A stretch of 64,000 bases of DNA from Modestobacter excelsi. Lineage in GTDB: Bacteria; Actinomycetota; Actinomycetes; Mycobacteriales; Geodermatophilaceae. How positions within the stretch are numbered: position 1 is the stretch's first letter; every line of letters starts with the position of its first letter. The notes beneath the pieces are model-generated. The model had not been told where the DNA came from. It did not search any database and saw only the letters and a list, made by a program, of their open reading frames with translations. A program made the position numbers and the translations under genes. The stretch is from assembly GCF_005930495.1 (NCBI RefSeq), contig NZ_SJEX01000008.1:41125-105124 (forward strand), read 5' to 3'. Positions 27,586-38,948 of the stretch are shown one piece after another.

Positions 27586-28269
27586 GTGTACACACTCGTG
27601 CTGCTCAACGGCGGCAGTGGACGGCGGATGGGTGCCCCGCAGCCCAAGCAGTTCATCAAGGTGAACGGCATCCCGATCCTGGTCTACTCGCTGGTGGCCG
27701 CGGACGCCGTGCCGGAGATCGACCAGATCGTGCTGAACTACCCGGAGGGCTGGCGCGACGACGTCGCGGCCCTGGTCCACGACTACGCGATCCGCACCCG
27801 GGTGGACCTCGTCCCCGCCGGGGAGACGCGGCAGGCGTCGGTGGCCGCCGCGCTGGACGTGTGCACGAACGACGACGTGGTGCTGCACGAGGCCGCCCGC
27901 CCGCTGGTCCGGTCCGCCGACTTCGCCCGGCTGATCGCCGCGCCGGGGCGGAACGTGAGCTACATGGCCCCCCTCACCTTCACCGTGGCGCCGGTCGACC
28001 CGGCGACGCACACGGTCACCGGCTACCTGGACCGCGACCGGCTGCGCAACGTCCAGCTGCCGCAGAAGTTCAGCCTCGCCGACCTGAAGAAGGGCCACGA
28101 GTTCGCCGCCGGCCAGGACGTCGTCTTCACCGAGGACGCGACCCTGCTCGCCGCCGCCGGGCTGGCGGTCCACTTCGTGGACGGCGCGGACACCAACATC
28201 AAGGTCACCACCCCCACGGACATCCACCTGGCCGTCTCCCTGCTGCACGGCCAGGCAGACGATGAGTGA
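27586..28269 (+). CDS. IspD/TarI family cytidylyltransferase
   Basis: A 227-residue CTP-dependent nucleotidyltransferase. NGGSGRRMGAPQPKQF is the CTP-binding start, LHEAARPLV, VQLPQKFSL, FTEDATLL and NIKVTTPTDI follow in family order. It could be IspD (MEP cytidylyltransferase of isoprenoid synthesis) or TarI (ribitol-5-phosphate cytidylyltransferase). The second is favoured because an SDR reductase gene overlaps its 3' end by eight bases, an arrangement like the fused CDP-ribitol synthases Bcs1/Acs1, and because ispF is not adjacent. The HEAARP variant (HDAARP in IspD) is noted. GTG 27586 follows AGAGGA. Confidence 0.8.
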   Translation: MYTLVLLNGGSGRRMGAPQPKQFIKVNGIPILVYSLVAADAVPEIDQIVLNYPEGWRDDVAALVHDYAIRTRVDLVPAGETRQASVAAALDVCTNDDVVLHEAARPLVRSADFARLIAAPGRNVSYMAPLTFTVAPVDPATHTVTGYLDRDRLRNVQLPQKFSLADLKKGHEFAAGQDVVFTEDATLLAAAGLAVHFVDGADTNIKVTTPTDIHLAVSLLHGQADDE

Positions 28270-28975
28270 CCGCCGGGGCACCGTGCTCGTCACCGGCGGG
28301 TCACGGGGCATCGGCCTGGCGACGGCCGAGCGCTTCGCCCGCCGGGACGACGTCGAGCAGGTCGTCCTCGTCGCCCGGGACTCCCCCGCCTTCGACGCCG
28401 CGATCGCCCACCTGACCGAGGTCGCGTCCCCCTCGGTCAAGGTGTGGCCCTACCGGCTGGACCTGGCCGACCGGGCCGGCGTCCTGGACCTCGTCGACCT
28501 CGTCCACGCCACCCACGGGAACGTCGACGTGCTGGTCAACAACGCCGGCTACACCAAGCCCGAGCCCGTCCACCAGATCGACTTCGCCGAGTTCGAGCGC
28601 ACGATGGCGGTCAACCTGTACGCCCCGTTCAGCGTCATCCAGGGCCTGCTGCACGCCGGCAACCGGTTCAGCCTGGTCGTGAACATCGCCTCGACCGCCG
28701 GTCTGCACGGCCGGTCGGGCTGGCTGACCTACTCCGCGTCCAAGGCAGCCGTGATCAACATGAGCGAGGTGCTGCGCGAGGAGCTGGCGATCTTCGGCAC
28801 GCGCGTCGTGTGCATCTCCCCCGGCCGCACCGCGACCGACCTGCGCCGCACGCTGGCGCCCGAGGAGGACCCGAGCACCATCATGCAGCCCGAGGACGTC
28901 GCCGCGGTCATCGAGATGCTCAGCACGGACGTCGGCCGGTTCGTGGACAGCGCCAACCTCGTCGTGCGGCAGTGA
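28262..28975 (+). CDS. Short-chain dehydrogenase/reductase, possible CDP-alditol partner
   Basis: A classical SDR of 237 residues with the cofactor motif VTGGSRGIGLA, the structural NNAGYTKP, catalytic Ser in IASTAG and YSASK. Its ATG lies eight bases inside the upstream nucleotidyltransferase gene, so translation is coupled. In Haemophilus Bcs1 and relatives an SDR reduces a pentulose phosphate to ribitol-5-phosphate for the attached cytidylyltransferase; the same role is inferred here but unproven. The stop overlaps or abuts the following GtrA gene. Confidence 0.82.
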   Translation: MSDRRGTVLVTGGSRGIGLATAERFARRDDVEQVVLVARDSPAFDAAIAHLTEVASPSVKVWPYRLDLADRAGVLDLVDLVHATHGNVDVLVNNAGYTKPEPVHQIDFAEFERTMAVNLYAPFSVIQGLLHAGNRFSLVVNIASTAGLHGRSGWLTYSASKAAVINMSEVLREELAIFGTRVVCISPGRTATDLRRTLAPEEDPSTIMQPEDVAAVIEMLSTDVGRFVDSANLVVRQ

Positions 28976-29397
28976 GAGCCGTGGACGAGCAGCCGACGAC
29001 GGCCGGCAAGCGGGAGAACGACCTCCTCGGCCAGGTCATCAGGTTCGGGGTGGTCGGCGTGCTCAGCGCCGTCGTCGACCTCAGCGTCTACACCCTGGCC
29101 CTGCACCTGGGCCTGTGGGTGCACGCCGCCCGTGCCCTGAGCTTCGTCTGCGGCACCAGCACCGCCTACGCGCTCAACCGCCGGTGGGCGTTCGGGGTGG
29201 AGGGCGGCCGGCGCCGGGCGCTGGGGTTCGTGCTGCTCTACGGCACGACGTTCTTCGTCATCCTCGGCGTGAACGCGCTGGCCCTCGCCGTCCTGCCGGA
29301 CCGGTGGTGGACGGTGACGCTGGCCTGGGCCATCTCGCAGGGCTTCGGGACGGTCTGCAACTTCGTGATGCTGCGGACCGTCGTCTTCAAGGACTGA
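28972..29397 (+). CDS. GtrA-like membrane protein (copy 2)
   Basis: A 141-residue protein with four hydrophobic segments, GtrA family. VIRFGVVGVLSAVVDLSVYT is the first segment and family start, ALNRRWAFGVEGG the basic loop, and VMLRTVVFKD the typical end. Two in-frame GTGs are possible: 28972, which overlaps the SDR stop by four bases, and 28981, after GAGAG; the first is given because such overlaps are common in this window. It resembles the GtrA protein at 9704. Within this operon it may move a lipid-linked sugar or alditol made with the upstream enzymes; that is inference. Confidence 0.78.
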   Translation: MRAVDEQPTTAGKRENDLLGQVIRFGVVGVLSAVVDLSVYTLALHLGLWVHAARALSFVCGTSTAYALNRRWAFGVEGGRRRALGFVLLYGTTFFVILGVNALALAVLPDRWWTVTLAWAISQGFGTVCNFVMLRTVVFKD

Positions 29398-29402
29398 GCC
29401 GC

Positions 29403-30398
29403 TCAGCCCGCCGACGGTCCCAGGAACGCGTCCAGCAGCCGGCTGGCGGCCAGCGCCGGGGTGAGCCGGCCAGCGGTCACCGCCGCCTCCAGCTCCGGGG
29501 TCAGCGCGCGGACCCCGGGGTCGCTGCGCAGCCGGTGGTCCAGGCCGTCCCGGACCATCTGCCAGACCCAGCGCACCTGCTGGTCCCGGCGCCGCTCGGC
29601 GAGCTCCCCGGAGGCACGCATCCGGTCCTGGTGCTCGACGACCTTCCCCCAGACCTCGTCGAGGCCCCGCCCGGTCAGCCCCGCGCAGGTGAGCACCGGC
29701 ACGTCCCAGCCGTCCCCGCGCCCGCGCAGCATGCGGATCGCCCCGGCCAGCTCCCGGGCGGCGCGGCGGGCGTCGACCTCACCGGGCCCGTCGGCCTTGT
29801 TCACCGCGATGACGTCGGCGATCTCCAGGATGCCGCGCTTGATGCCCTGCAGCTGGTCGCCGGTGCGGGCGAGGGTGAGGAACAGGAAGGAGTCGACCAT
29901 CTCCGCGACGGTCACCTCCGACTGACCGACCCCGACGGTCTCCACCAGCACGACGTCGTGGCCGGCCGCCTCGACCACGACCATCGACTCCCGGGTGGCC
30001 TGGGCCACCCCGCCGAGCGTGCCGGCGGTCGGCGCGGGCCGGATGAAGGCGCGCTCGTCGACCGCCAGCCGGGACATCCGGGTCTTGTCGCCCAGGATCG
30101 ACCCACCCGAGCGCGCTGACGAGGGGTCGACGGCCAGGACCGCGACCTTCGAGCCGGCCGCGGTCAGCGAGATCCCGAGGGTGTCGATGAACGTCGACTT
30201 CCCGACGCCGGGCACGCCGCTGATCCCGACCCGGCGCGCGCCGCCGGCGTGCGGCAGCAGCGCGACGAGCAGCTCCTGGGCCGCCTCCCGGTGGTCCCCG
30301 CGCCGGGACTCGACCAGCGTGATCGCCCGCGCCATCGCCCGCCGGTCACCGGCCAGCACGCCGTCCGCGAGCCCGGTGACGTCCACCGGCCCGCTCAC
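29403..30398 (-). CDS. meaB: Methylmalonyl-CoA mutase chaperone GTPase
   Basis: G3E-type GTPase (331 residues) that loads and protects adenosylcobalamin in methylmalonyl-CoA mutase. The P-loop GVPGVGKST is at residues 61-69, the metal region VDPSSARSGGSILGD follows, VETVGVGQSE is switch II and VNKADGPG the guanine-specificity motif. The C-terminal helices (from about 250) form the dimer arm. GTG 30398 lies 31 bases after mutB, the last gene of the operon that starts at 37027. The family was formerly misnamed ArgK. Confidence 0.95.
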   Translation of the reverse strand: MSGPVDVTGLADGVLAGDRRAMARAITLVESRRGDHREAAQELLVALLPHAGGARRVGISGVPGVGKSTFIDTLGISLTAAGSKVAVLAVDPSSARSGGSILGDKTRMSRLAVDERAFIRPAPTAGTLGGVAQATRESMVVVEAAGHDVVLVETVGVGQSEVTVAEMVDSFLFLTLARTGDQLQGIKRGILEIADVIAVNKADGPGEVDARRAARELAGAIRMLRGRGDGWDVPVLTCAGLTGRGLDEVWGKVVEHQDRMRASGELAERRRDQQVRWVWQMVRDGLDHRLRSDPGVRALTPELEAAVTAGRLTPALAASRLLDAFLGPSAG

Positions 30399-30429
30399 CG
30401 GTGGGCCATGTCGGCCGACACGGCCCTTC

Positions 30430-32636
<2,207 letters not shown>

Positions 32637-32640
<4 letters not shown>

Positions 32641-34586
32641 GTCGTGACCTCCTCGGGGCCATGGTGGCCACCATGGCCCTCGTCGGGGACTCCGAGTTGC
32701 TCGAGCGTGCGGCGCAGCACCGCGATCGCGTCACACCCGGCGTACACGTACCCGTCTATGCCGTCCAGACTGCCGTCGACGTCCAGGGACGGCGGTCCGG
32801 CCAGCCACACCTGGCCGGCCCCGGCGGCCCGCAGTTCGGCGGCCAGGTCGGCGGCGTCGGCGGCGTAGTCCCTGTCGGTGCCGCAGATGCAGGCGACCGT
32901 CGTCCCCGCGTCGGCGAACCCGGCGGCGCGGTCGCCGGTGGAGGTCTGCAGGCCGCCGGCGCCGAAGAGGTTGGCCGCGAACGTCGCCCGGGCGGTGTGC
33001 CGCGCGACCGGGCCCAGGGTCGCCAGGTGGACCCGCGGCCGGGGTTCGACCGCCTCCACCGCGTCGCGCAGGTCCTCGAACGCCGCAGCGGCGCGCACCC
33101 GGGGCAGCCCGCCGGACGGCGGAGCGGCAGCCGGACGGCGGGTGGGCAGCACCTCCGCCGGGTTGGGGAACTCGCTCACACCGGTGATCGCGTCGGTCCG
33201 GGTGGCCAGCCGGTGCCCGCGGTCGGCCCAGGCGGCGGCGATCCGCTCCCCGACCAGACCGCTGGACAGCGCCGCGGCCAGCCCGCCGGCCCGCTCGATC
33301 TCGGTGAACCACGCCCACGCCGCCTGGGCCAGGTCCTCGGTGAGCGACTCGACGTACCAGGAGCCGCCGGCCGGGTCGAGCACCCGGGCCAGCGACCCCT
33401 CCTCGACCAGCAGGCTCTGGGTGTTGCGGGCGATCCGCCGGGCGAAGGCGTCGGGCAGGCCGAGTGCTGCGTCGAAGGGCTGCACGGTGACGACGTCCGC
33501 GCCGCCGACGCCGGCGGCGAAGCAGGCCACCGTGGTGCGCAGCATGTTCACCCACGGGTCGTGCTTCGTGACCATCACCGAGGAGGTGACCGCGTGCTGG
33601 CGCATCGCGCGGGCCTCGGCGGGGACGCCGCTGGCCTCGCCCACCCGGTCCCACAGCCGGCGGGCAGCCCGCAGCCCGGCGATCGTCGTGAACTGGTCCG
33701 CGCTGGCGGCGAACCGGAACTCCAGCTGGCCGAAGGCCTCGTCCACGCCCAGGCCCTGGTCGGTGAGCGCCCGCAGGTAGGCCACCCCGGCGGCGACCGC
33801 GCAGCCGAGCTCCTCCACCGCCGAGGCGCCCGCGTCGGCGAAGACGGTGCCGTCGACGACCACGCTGCGCCACCCCGCCGGCGCCCGGCGCGCCAGGTCG
33901 GCCAGGCCGGTGAGGTCCTGCTCCACGCCCGTGGCCGCCTGCACCCCCAGCGGGTCCAGGCCCAGGCAGCCCCCCGGCGCCAGGTCGGTACGACCGGCGA
34001 CGAGGGCGAGGAACGCCTCCGCGGCCGGCAGGCCACCGGACAGGCTCACCGGCGCCAGGTCCAGCAGGACGTCGGCGAGCACCTCACCGAGCGACTCGAC
34101 CGGCACGGCTCCCTCCCCGCACACCAGCCACAGCGAGGAGACCCCGTTGTCCAGGTCCGCCGCGATCGCCTCGCGGGTGCCCGTGACGTCGGGGTCGGCG
34201 TGCCGCTGCCGCACGTCCCAGCCGGCCGGCACCTCGGTGTCGGCGCCACCGGCCGCGGTCACCCCCGCCGCACCGGCCCGCGAGCCGCGGACGAACGGCG
34301 GCAGGCCGGGCACCCCGGCCAGCGACGGCAGGTCGCCGGCGTCCTCGGCCGTGTACAGCGGGGCGACGGTCACACCGGTGGCGACCGGCACCCGCAGCGC
34401 GTCCTCGACCGGTTCGGGCAGCTCGTCCCGGCCGGCCTTGCGGAGCACCCCCGCGACCAGGTCCCGCCACTGGGCCCGGCCGGCGGCGGGGAACTCCGCG
34501 GCGAGCTCGAGCAGCTCGGGCGCCGCCGGTTCGGCCGGCGGCGCACCCTCGGGTCGCGCGGTCTGCTGGTCGGTGGAACGCATCAT
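32637..34586 (-). CDS. mutA: Methylmalonyl-CoA mutase small subunit
   Basis: The 649-residue partner of MutB. It shares the barrel and the C-terminal flavodoxin-like domain but lacks the DxHxxG cobalamin motif, as expected for the non-catalytic subunit. [24 protein letters not shown] sequence (seen as [14 protein letters not shown]) and [18 protein letters not shown] are conserved with MutB. Two consecutive ATGs (34586 and 34583) follow AGGGA; the first is given. It lies 33 bases after the amidohydrolase gene and overlaps mutB. Confidence 0.94.
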
Positions 34587-34619
34587 CGGGTCCCTGCCTC
34601 TCAGGTGCCTGTGCAGCCT

Positions 34620-35876
34620 CTACCGCGGCACGTTACCGAGCACCGCCGCGGCGTCCGCCGCCAGCGCGTGCAGGGCGGTGCGGGCCATCAGCCGCACGCC
34701 CACCCCGATCGCCCGCTCGTCGACGTCGAAGGTCCCGCGGTGCAGGTCCAACGGCTCGCCGCGGCCGTGCGTGCCCAGCCGGGCCAGCGCGATCGGCAGC
34801 ACCTCGGCGAACCAGCCGAAGTCCTCCCCGCCCATGCTCTGCGGCGACTGGGCCAGGCCCTCGCTGCCCACCGTCTCCAGCGCCGCCGAGCGCAGCAGCG
34901 CGACGCTGCGCGGGTCGTTGACCACCGGCGGCACCCCGCGCACGTACTCGATGGCGACGCCGGCGCCGGACAGCTGGGCCACCTCGGTGACCAGCCGGCG
35001 CACCAGGTCCTCCGCCTCGCTCCACACCGCGCGGTCCAGCACGCGCAGCGTGCCGCGCAGGGTGCCGGTCTGCGGGATCGCGTTCGGCGCCACCCCCGAG
35101 CTGACCGCCCCCCAGACCAGGGAGACGCTGGAGCGGGGGTCGACCAGCCGGGACAGCAGCCCCGGCACCTCGGTGACCACCCGGCCCAGCGCGTGCACCA
35201 GGTCGACGGTCAGCTGCGGGCGGGCGGTGTGCCCACCAGGACCGGTGAGCGTCACCTCGACCCGGTCGCAGGCCGCGGTGATCGAGCCGGTGCGCAGCCC
35301 CACCATGCCGGCCGGGAGCGACGGGTCGCAGTGCAGCGCGAAGGCGCGGCTGGCCCCGGTGAGCAGGCCCTCGTCGACGATCTGCAGGCCGCCGCCGGGC
35401 ACCTGCTCCTCGGCCGGCTGGAAGACGCAGCGCACCGTGCCGGGGAACCGGTCCAGCGAGGCCAGCACGAGCGCGACGCCCAGCAGCACGGTGGTGTGCA
35501 CGTCGTGCCCGCAGGCGTGGCAGAGCCCGTCGCGGGTCGAGGCGTAGGGCACGTCCTTGAGGTCCTGCAGCGGCAGCGCGTCGATGTCGGCCCGCAGCAC
35601 CACCACCGGGCCGTCCCCGTCCCCGTCCCCGTCGCCGACGTCGCAGACCAGCCCGGTGCCGCTCTCGAGGCGCCGCGGCTGCAGGCCGGCGGCGGTCAGC
35701 CGCTGCTCGAGGAACGCGGTGGTCTCGACCTCGGCGAAGCCCAGCTCCGGGTGTGCGTGCAGGTGCCGGCGGACGGCGACCAGCTCGTCGTGGTGGGCCC
35801 GCGACCAGGCGTCCACCGCGGCGCCGGCGTCGTCCCCGGGCCGGCCGGTCACGTCGTCCGCCCCCTGGACCGTCAC
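34620..35876 (-). CDS. M20 family amidohydrolase (AmiA/AmiB-like)
   Basis: Metal-dependent aminoacylase/amidohydrolase of 418 residues. LHAHPELGFAEVETTAF, CHACGHDVHTT, FQPAEEQVPGG and the late SMGGEDFGWF place the metal-binding Cys/His/Glu residues of the M20D family. GTG 35876 overlaps the upstream ligase stop by four bases, which decides the start over the very long open frame. A run of GDGDGDGDG near residue 81 is encoded by four hexamer repeats at 35611-35634. Position between lpdA and deoD matches the mycobacterial amiA1/amiB1 genes. Substrate unknown. Confidence 0.88.
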   Translation of the reverse strand: MTVQGADDVTGRPGDDAGAAVDAWSRAHHDELVAVRRHLHAHPELGFAEVETTAFLEQRLTAAGLQPRRLESGTGLVCDVGDGDGDGDGPVVVLRADIDALPLQDLKDVPYASTRDGLCHACGHDVHTTVLLGVALVLASLDRFPGTVRCVFQPAEEQVPGGGLQIVDEGLLTGASRAFALHCDPSLPAGMVGLRTGSITAACDRVEVTLTGPGGHTARPQLTVDLVHALGRVVTEVPGLLSRLVDPRSSVSLVWGAVSSGVAPNAIPQTGTLRGTLRVLDRAVWSEAEDLVRRLVTEVAQLSGAGVAIEYVRGVPPVVNDPRSVALLRSAALETVGSEGLAQSPQSMGGEDFGWFAEVLPIALARLGTHGRGEPLDLHRGTFDVDERAIGVGVRLMARTALHALAADAAAVLGNVPR

Positions 35877-37027
35877 GGGCGCGCCGGCGAGGCCGCGGGC
35901 AACCCGTCGCGCATCTCGGCGAGCAGGCTGTCCACGACCGGCAGCAGGTCGCCGTCGGAGGCGGCGGCGACGGCCCGCTGGCGCTGGTAGGAGGCGCCCA
36001 CGGTGAGCACCCGCGTGACGTCGGCGAGCTCGGCCTCGCAGCCCAGCCGCCGGGCCACCGGGGTGAGCTCCTCGACCAGGTCGGCGATCGCCTCGCGGAC
36101 CGGCGCGACGGTGCCCTGCTCGTCGACGACGATCTCGGCGTCCAGCCCGTAGCGGACCGCCCGCCACTTGTTCTCCCGCAGGATCCACTCGGTCGGGGCG
36201 GGCAGCGTGTAGCCCCGGTCGAGCTGGGTGTCGAACTGCTCGACCAGGCACTGCGCCAGGGCGGCGACGGCGCCGATCTCGTCCAGGGTGGGCAGGCCGT
36301 CGCAGACCCGCAGCTCCACGGTGCCGAAGTCCGGGTGCGGGCGGACGTCCCACCACACCTCGCGGACGCTCTCGATGGCCCCGGCCCGGATCAGGGTCGC
36401 CATGTACTCCTCGAACTCGGCCCAGTCGGCGAGCTGGTGCGGCAGCCCACCGGTCGGCATGCCCTCGAACACCTTGGTGCGCGCCGAGGCGAGCCCGGTG
36501 TCGCAGCCGGCCCAGAACGGCGAGGACGCCGACAGGGCGAGGAAGTGCGGCAGGTACTGGGACAGCGCGTTGACGATCGGGATCGCCTTCTCCGGCGACT
36601 GGACCCCGACGTGCACGTGCACCCCGAAGATCTGCAGCCGGCGGGCGAGCCACTGCATCCGCTCGACGAGCTGGGCGTAGCGGTCCTTCGGCGAGATCTC
36701 CTGGGAGTTCCAGCGCGTGAAGGGGTGGCTGCCGGCGCACATCACGCCCAGGCCCCGGCGGTCGGCGGCCGCGACGACCTCGGCGAGGGTGCCGGCCAGG
36801 TCGGCCTTGGCCTCCGCCACGGTGCCGCAGATGCCGGTGATGATCTCGATCGTCGACTGGAGCAGCTCGTGCTTGGCCTTGGGGTGCTCCTCGAGGCCGG
36901 CCGGGGTGATGTCGGCGAGGATCTCGGTGGCTCCCGCGGTGAGCTCGCGGCTCTGCGGGTCGATGAGCTGGAGCTCCCACTCGACGCCCAGGCTGGAGCG
37001 CTCGGAGGAGTGGAAGGGTATCTGCAC
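35873..37027 (-). CDS. GCS2-type glutamate--cysteine (carboxylate-amine) ligase
   Basis: A 384-residue YbdK-like ligase. [13 protein letters not shown] is the N-terminal ATP/substrate region, [11 protein letters not shown] and [15 protein letters not shown] contain conserved His, and [12 protein letters not shown] and [16 protein letters not shown] follow in family order. Family members join glutamate or a similar acid to an amine, often weakly and with unknown true substrate. GTG 37027 has a TAGACT -10 box six bases upstream, and no ribosome site, so it heads a leaderless five-gene operon with the amidohydrolase, mutA, mutB and meaB. A role opposite to the adjacent amidohydrolase (making and breaking an amide) is possible. 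Confidence 0.88.
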   Translation of the reverse strand: MQIPFHSSERSSLGVEWELQLIDPQSRELTAGATEILADITPAGLEEHPKAKHELLQSTIEIITGICGTVAEAKADLAGTLAEVVAAADRRGLGVMCAGSHPFTRWNSQEISPKDRYAQLVERMQWLARRLQIFGVHVHVGVQSPEKAIPIVNALSQYLPHFLALSASSPFWAGCDTGLASARTKVFEGMPTGGLPHQLADWAEFEEYMATLIRAGAIESVREVWWDVRPHPDFGTVELRVCDGLPTLDEIGAVAALAQCLVEQFDTQLDRGYTLPAPTEWILRENKWRAVRYGLDAEIVVDEQGTVAPVREAIADLVEELTPVARRLGCEAELADVTRVLTVGASYQRQRAVAAASDGDLLPVVDSLLAEMRDGLPAASPARP

Positions 37028-37033
37028 GCGGCG

Positions 37034-37039
37034 AGTCTA
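37034..37039 (-). promoter_or_regulatory. -10 box TAGACT for the GCS2-mutAB-meaB operon
   Basis: TAGACT on the minus strand ends six bases before the GTG at 37027. Confidence 0.6.
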
Positions 37040-37123
37040 GGCAGGGACGTGGGCACCCGCCGGGCGATGACCTGCCGTCCACAGGCGGCACGCCCGCTGT
37101 CGGCGGAGCCGACGGGCGCCCGC

Positions 37124-37129
37124 TAGTTT
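37124..37129 (+). promoter_or_regulatory. -10 box TAGTTT for leaderless deoD
   Basis: TAGTTT ends seven bases before the GTG at 37137, forming a divergent pair with the box at 37034-37039. Confidence 0.6.
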
Positions 37130-37136
37130 CCCCGGT

Positions 37137-37985
37137 GTGGCCGAGCAGACCCCCTCCCCGCACGCCCTGCGGGGGACCCCCACCCGCCTCTCCGACCCGG
37201 CCGCGCTCGCGGCCCGGGCGGCCGACGACCTCACCGCAGCCCTGGGCGGCGGGCGGCACGACGTCGCGGTGGTGATGGGCTCGGGCTGGGCCCCGGCCGC
37301 CGAGGCGTTCGGGCCGGCGTCGGCCAGCGTCGCCATCGGGGAGCTGCCGGGGTTCGCCGCCCCCACGGTGACCGGGCACGGCGGCGAGATCCGCTCGGTG
37401 CAGGTCGGCGGGCAGCGGGTGCTGCTCTTCCTCGGCCGCACCCACCTGTACGAGGGCCGGGGCGTGGAGCCGGTGGTGCACGGCATCCGCACCGCCGCCG
37501 CCGCCGGTGTGCGCACCGTCGTGCTCACCAACGCCGCCGGTGGGCTGCGGCCCGACCACCGGGTCGGCCAGCCGGTGCTGATCAGCGACCACCTCAACCT
37601 GACCGCGCGCTCGCCGCTGGTCGGTGCGGAGTTCGTCGACCTGACCGACCTGTACTCCGCCCGGCTGCGCGCGCTGGCCAAGGAGATCGACCCGTCTCTG
37701 GCCGAGGGCGTCTACGCGGCCCTGCCCGGCCCGCACTTCGAGACCCCGGCCGAGATCCGGATGCTCACCACCCTCGGGGCCGACCTGGTCGGCATGTCCA
37801 CCGCGCTGGAGGCGATCGCCGCCCGCGCCGCGGGGGTGGAGGTGTTCGGCCTGTCGATGGTCACCAACGCCGCTGCCGGGATCACCGGCGAGGCGCTGGA
37901 CCACCTGGAGGTGCTCGCCGCGGGCAAGGCCGCGGCCGGCCGGCTCGGTTCGTTCCTGGTGGAGTTGATCGGCCGGATGCCGTGA
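37137..37985 (+). CDS. deoD: Purine-nucleoside phosphorylase
   Basis: Trimeric-type (low molecular mass, PNP/MTAP family) phosphorylase of 282 residues that splits inosine and guanosine with phosphate. [10 protein letters not shown] is the phosphate loop, GHGGEIRSV and [10 protein letters not shown] the next phosphate/ribose contacts, [24 protein letters not shown], and [10 protein letters not shown] with the purine-binding Glu/Asn in SMVTNAAAG. The family name PunA would be more exact than DeoD, but the mycobacterial counterpart in the same place is called deoD. It starts as a leaderless GTG. Confidence 0.94.
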   Translation: MAEQTPSPHALRGTPTRLSDPAALAARAADDLTAALGGGRHDVAVVMGSGWAPAAEAFGPASASVAIGELPGFAAPTVTGHGGEIRSVQVGGQRVLLFLGRTHLYEGRGVEPVVHGIRTAAAAGVRTVVLTNAAGGLRPDHRVGQPVLISDHLNLTARSPLVGAEFVDLTDLYSARLRALAKEIDPSLAEGVYAALPGPHFETPAEIRMLTTLGADLVGMSTALEAIAARAAGVEVFGLSMVTNAAAGITGEALDHLEVLAAGKAAAGRLGSFLVELIGRMP

Positions 37986-38109
37986 GCGGAGCACCGCGCG
38001 GGAGCGAGCCATGGGCACCGTGAGCGGACAGCGGTGTGAGCATCGCAGCGAGGAACGAGCGAGGAGCGGAGCACCGCGCGGGAGCGAGCCATGGGCACCG
38101 TGAGCGGAC
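37984..38109. repeat. Purine-rich repeat locus B with a 46-bp direct duplication
   Basis: Bases 37984-38029 and 38064-38109 are identical over 46 bases at a period of 80. The 34-base spacer holds the 15-mer GAGCATCGCAGCGAG (38038-38052) shared with loci A and C. Each copy includes an ATGGGCACCGTGAGC; the second (38091) is the epimerase start, the first (38011) opens a 30-codon frame that ends at 38103, overlapping that start. Confidence 0.85.
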
Positions 38110-38948
38110 CGGTGCTCGTCACCGGCGCGGCCGGGCTGATCGGCGGCTGGCTGCGCGGCGGGCTGCCGGAGCGCGGCTGGGCGCTGCGCAGCGTCGACGT
38201 CGTCGCCGTGCCCGACCCGCGCCCCGGTGAGGAGCTGCTGGTCGCCGACGTCACCGACCTGCCGGCGATGGTCGAGGCCGCGACCGGTGCCGCAGCTGTC
38301 GTCCACCTGGCCGGCGTCGTCGGCGAGTCGACCTGGCCGGCGATCAGCGCGACCAACATCGAGGGCACGTACTGCGCACTGGAGGCCGCCCGCCGGGCCG
38401 GTGTGCAGCGCGTGGTGCTGGCCAGCAGCAACCACGCCACCGGGTACACCCCCCGCCCCGAGCACGGGCTGCTCACCGAGGCCGACGCGCCGCCCCGGCC
38501 GGACACCTTCTACGGCGTCTCCAAGGTCGCGATGGAGGCGCTCGGGTCGCTGTACGCCGACCGGCACGGCATGGACGTCGTCTGCCTGCGGATCGGCAGC
38601 GCCTTCCCCCGGCCGACGACCGTCCGCCACCTCGCCACCTGGCTCTCCCCCACCGACACGGTCGCGCTGGTCGACGCCGCGCTGACCGCGCCCGAGCCCG
38701 GGTTCGCCGTCGTCTGGGGCGTCTCGGACAACACCCGCCGCTGGTGGGACCTCACCGCCGCGGAGGCGCTGGGCTACCGCTCGGTCGACGACGCCGAGAC
38801 CCACGCCGCCGCCGTCCTCGCGGCGCACGGCGAGCCCGACCCGGCCGACCCGGTGCTGACCCGGGTCGGCGGCGAGTACACCACCGCCACATTCGAGGAC
38901 GACGCCGTCGTCGAGGCCGAGCGCCGCGCCCGGGAGCTGCCGTCATGA
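38091..38948 (+). CDS. NAD-dependent epimerase/dehydratase, uronate-dehydrogenase-like
   Basis: An extended SDR of 285 residues. VTGAAGLIGGWL is the NAD-binding motif, VVHLAGVVGEST and LASSNHATGY with the catalytic Ser region follow, then YGVSK with catalytic Tyr and Lys, and LRIGSAFPRP. The SNHATGYTP and LRIGSAFP style resembles hexuronate dehydrogenases, so an aldonic/uronic acid substrate is a guess. Translation from ATG 38091 was chosen although a duplicated upstream ATG exists. The stop overlaps the pmmB start by four bases. Confidence 0.78.
   Translation: MGTVSGPVLVTGAAGLIGGWLRGGLPERGWALRSVDVVAVPDPRPGEELLVADVTDLPAMVEAATGAAAVVHLAGVVGESTWPAISATNIEGTYCALEAARRAGVQRVVLASSNHATGYTPRPEHGLLTEADAPPRPDTFYGVSKVAMEALGSLYADRHGMDVVCLRIGSAFPRPTTVRHLATWLSPTDTVALVDAALTAPEPGFAVVWGVSDNTRRWWDLTAAEALGYRSVDDAETHAAAVLAAHGEPDPADPVLTRVGGEYTTATFEDDAVVEAERRARELPS

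Noticed and set aside
32661..35990. A 1109-codon open frame on the plus strand opposite mutA and the amidohydrolase
   Set aside because: Composition is that of a shadow frame and it crosses two well-supported genes on the other strand.
38011..38103. A 30-codon frame in the duplicated region considered as a small gene
   Set aside because: It arises from the exact duplication of the epimerase start and shows no coding character; kept only as a possible upstream frame.
36000..38828. Extension of the amidohydrolase frame upstream to 38828
   Set aside because: The extension overlaps the GCS2, deoD and epimerase genes; the GTG at 35876 with a 4-base overlap is the supported start.
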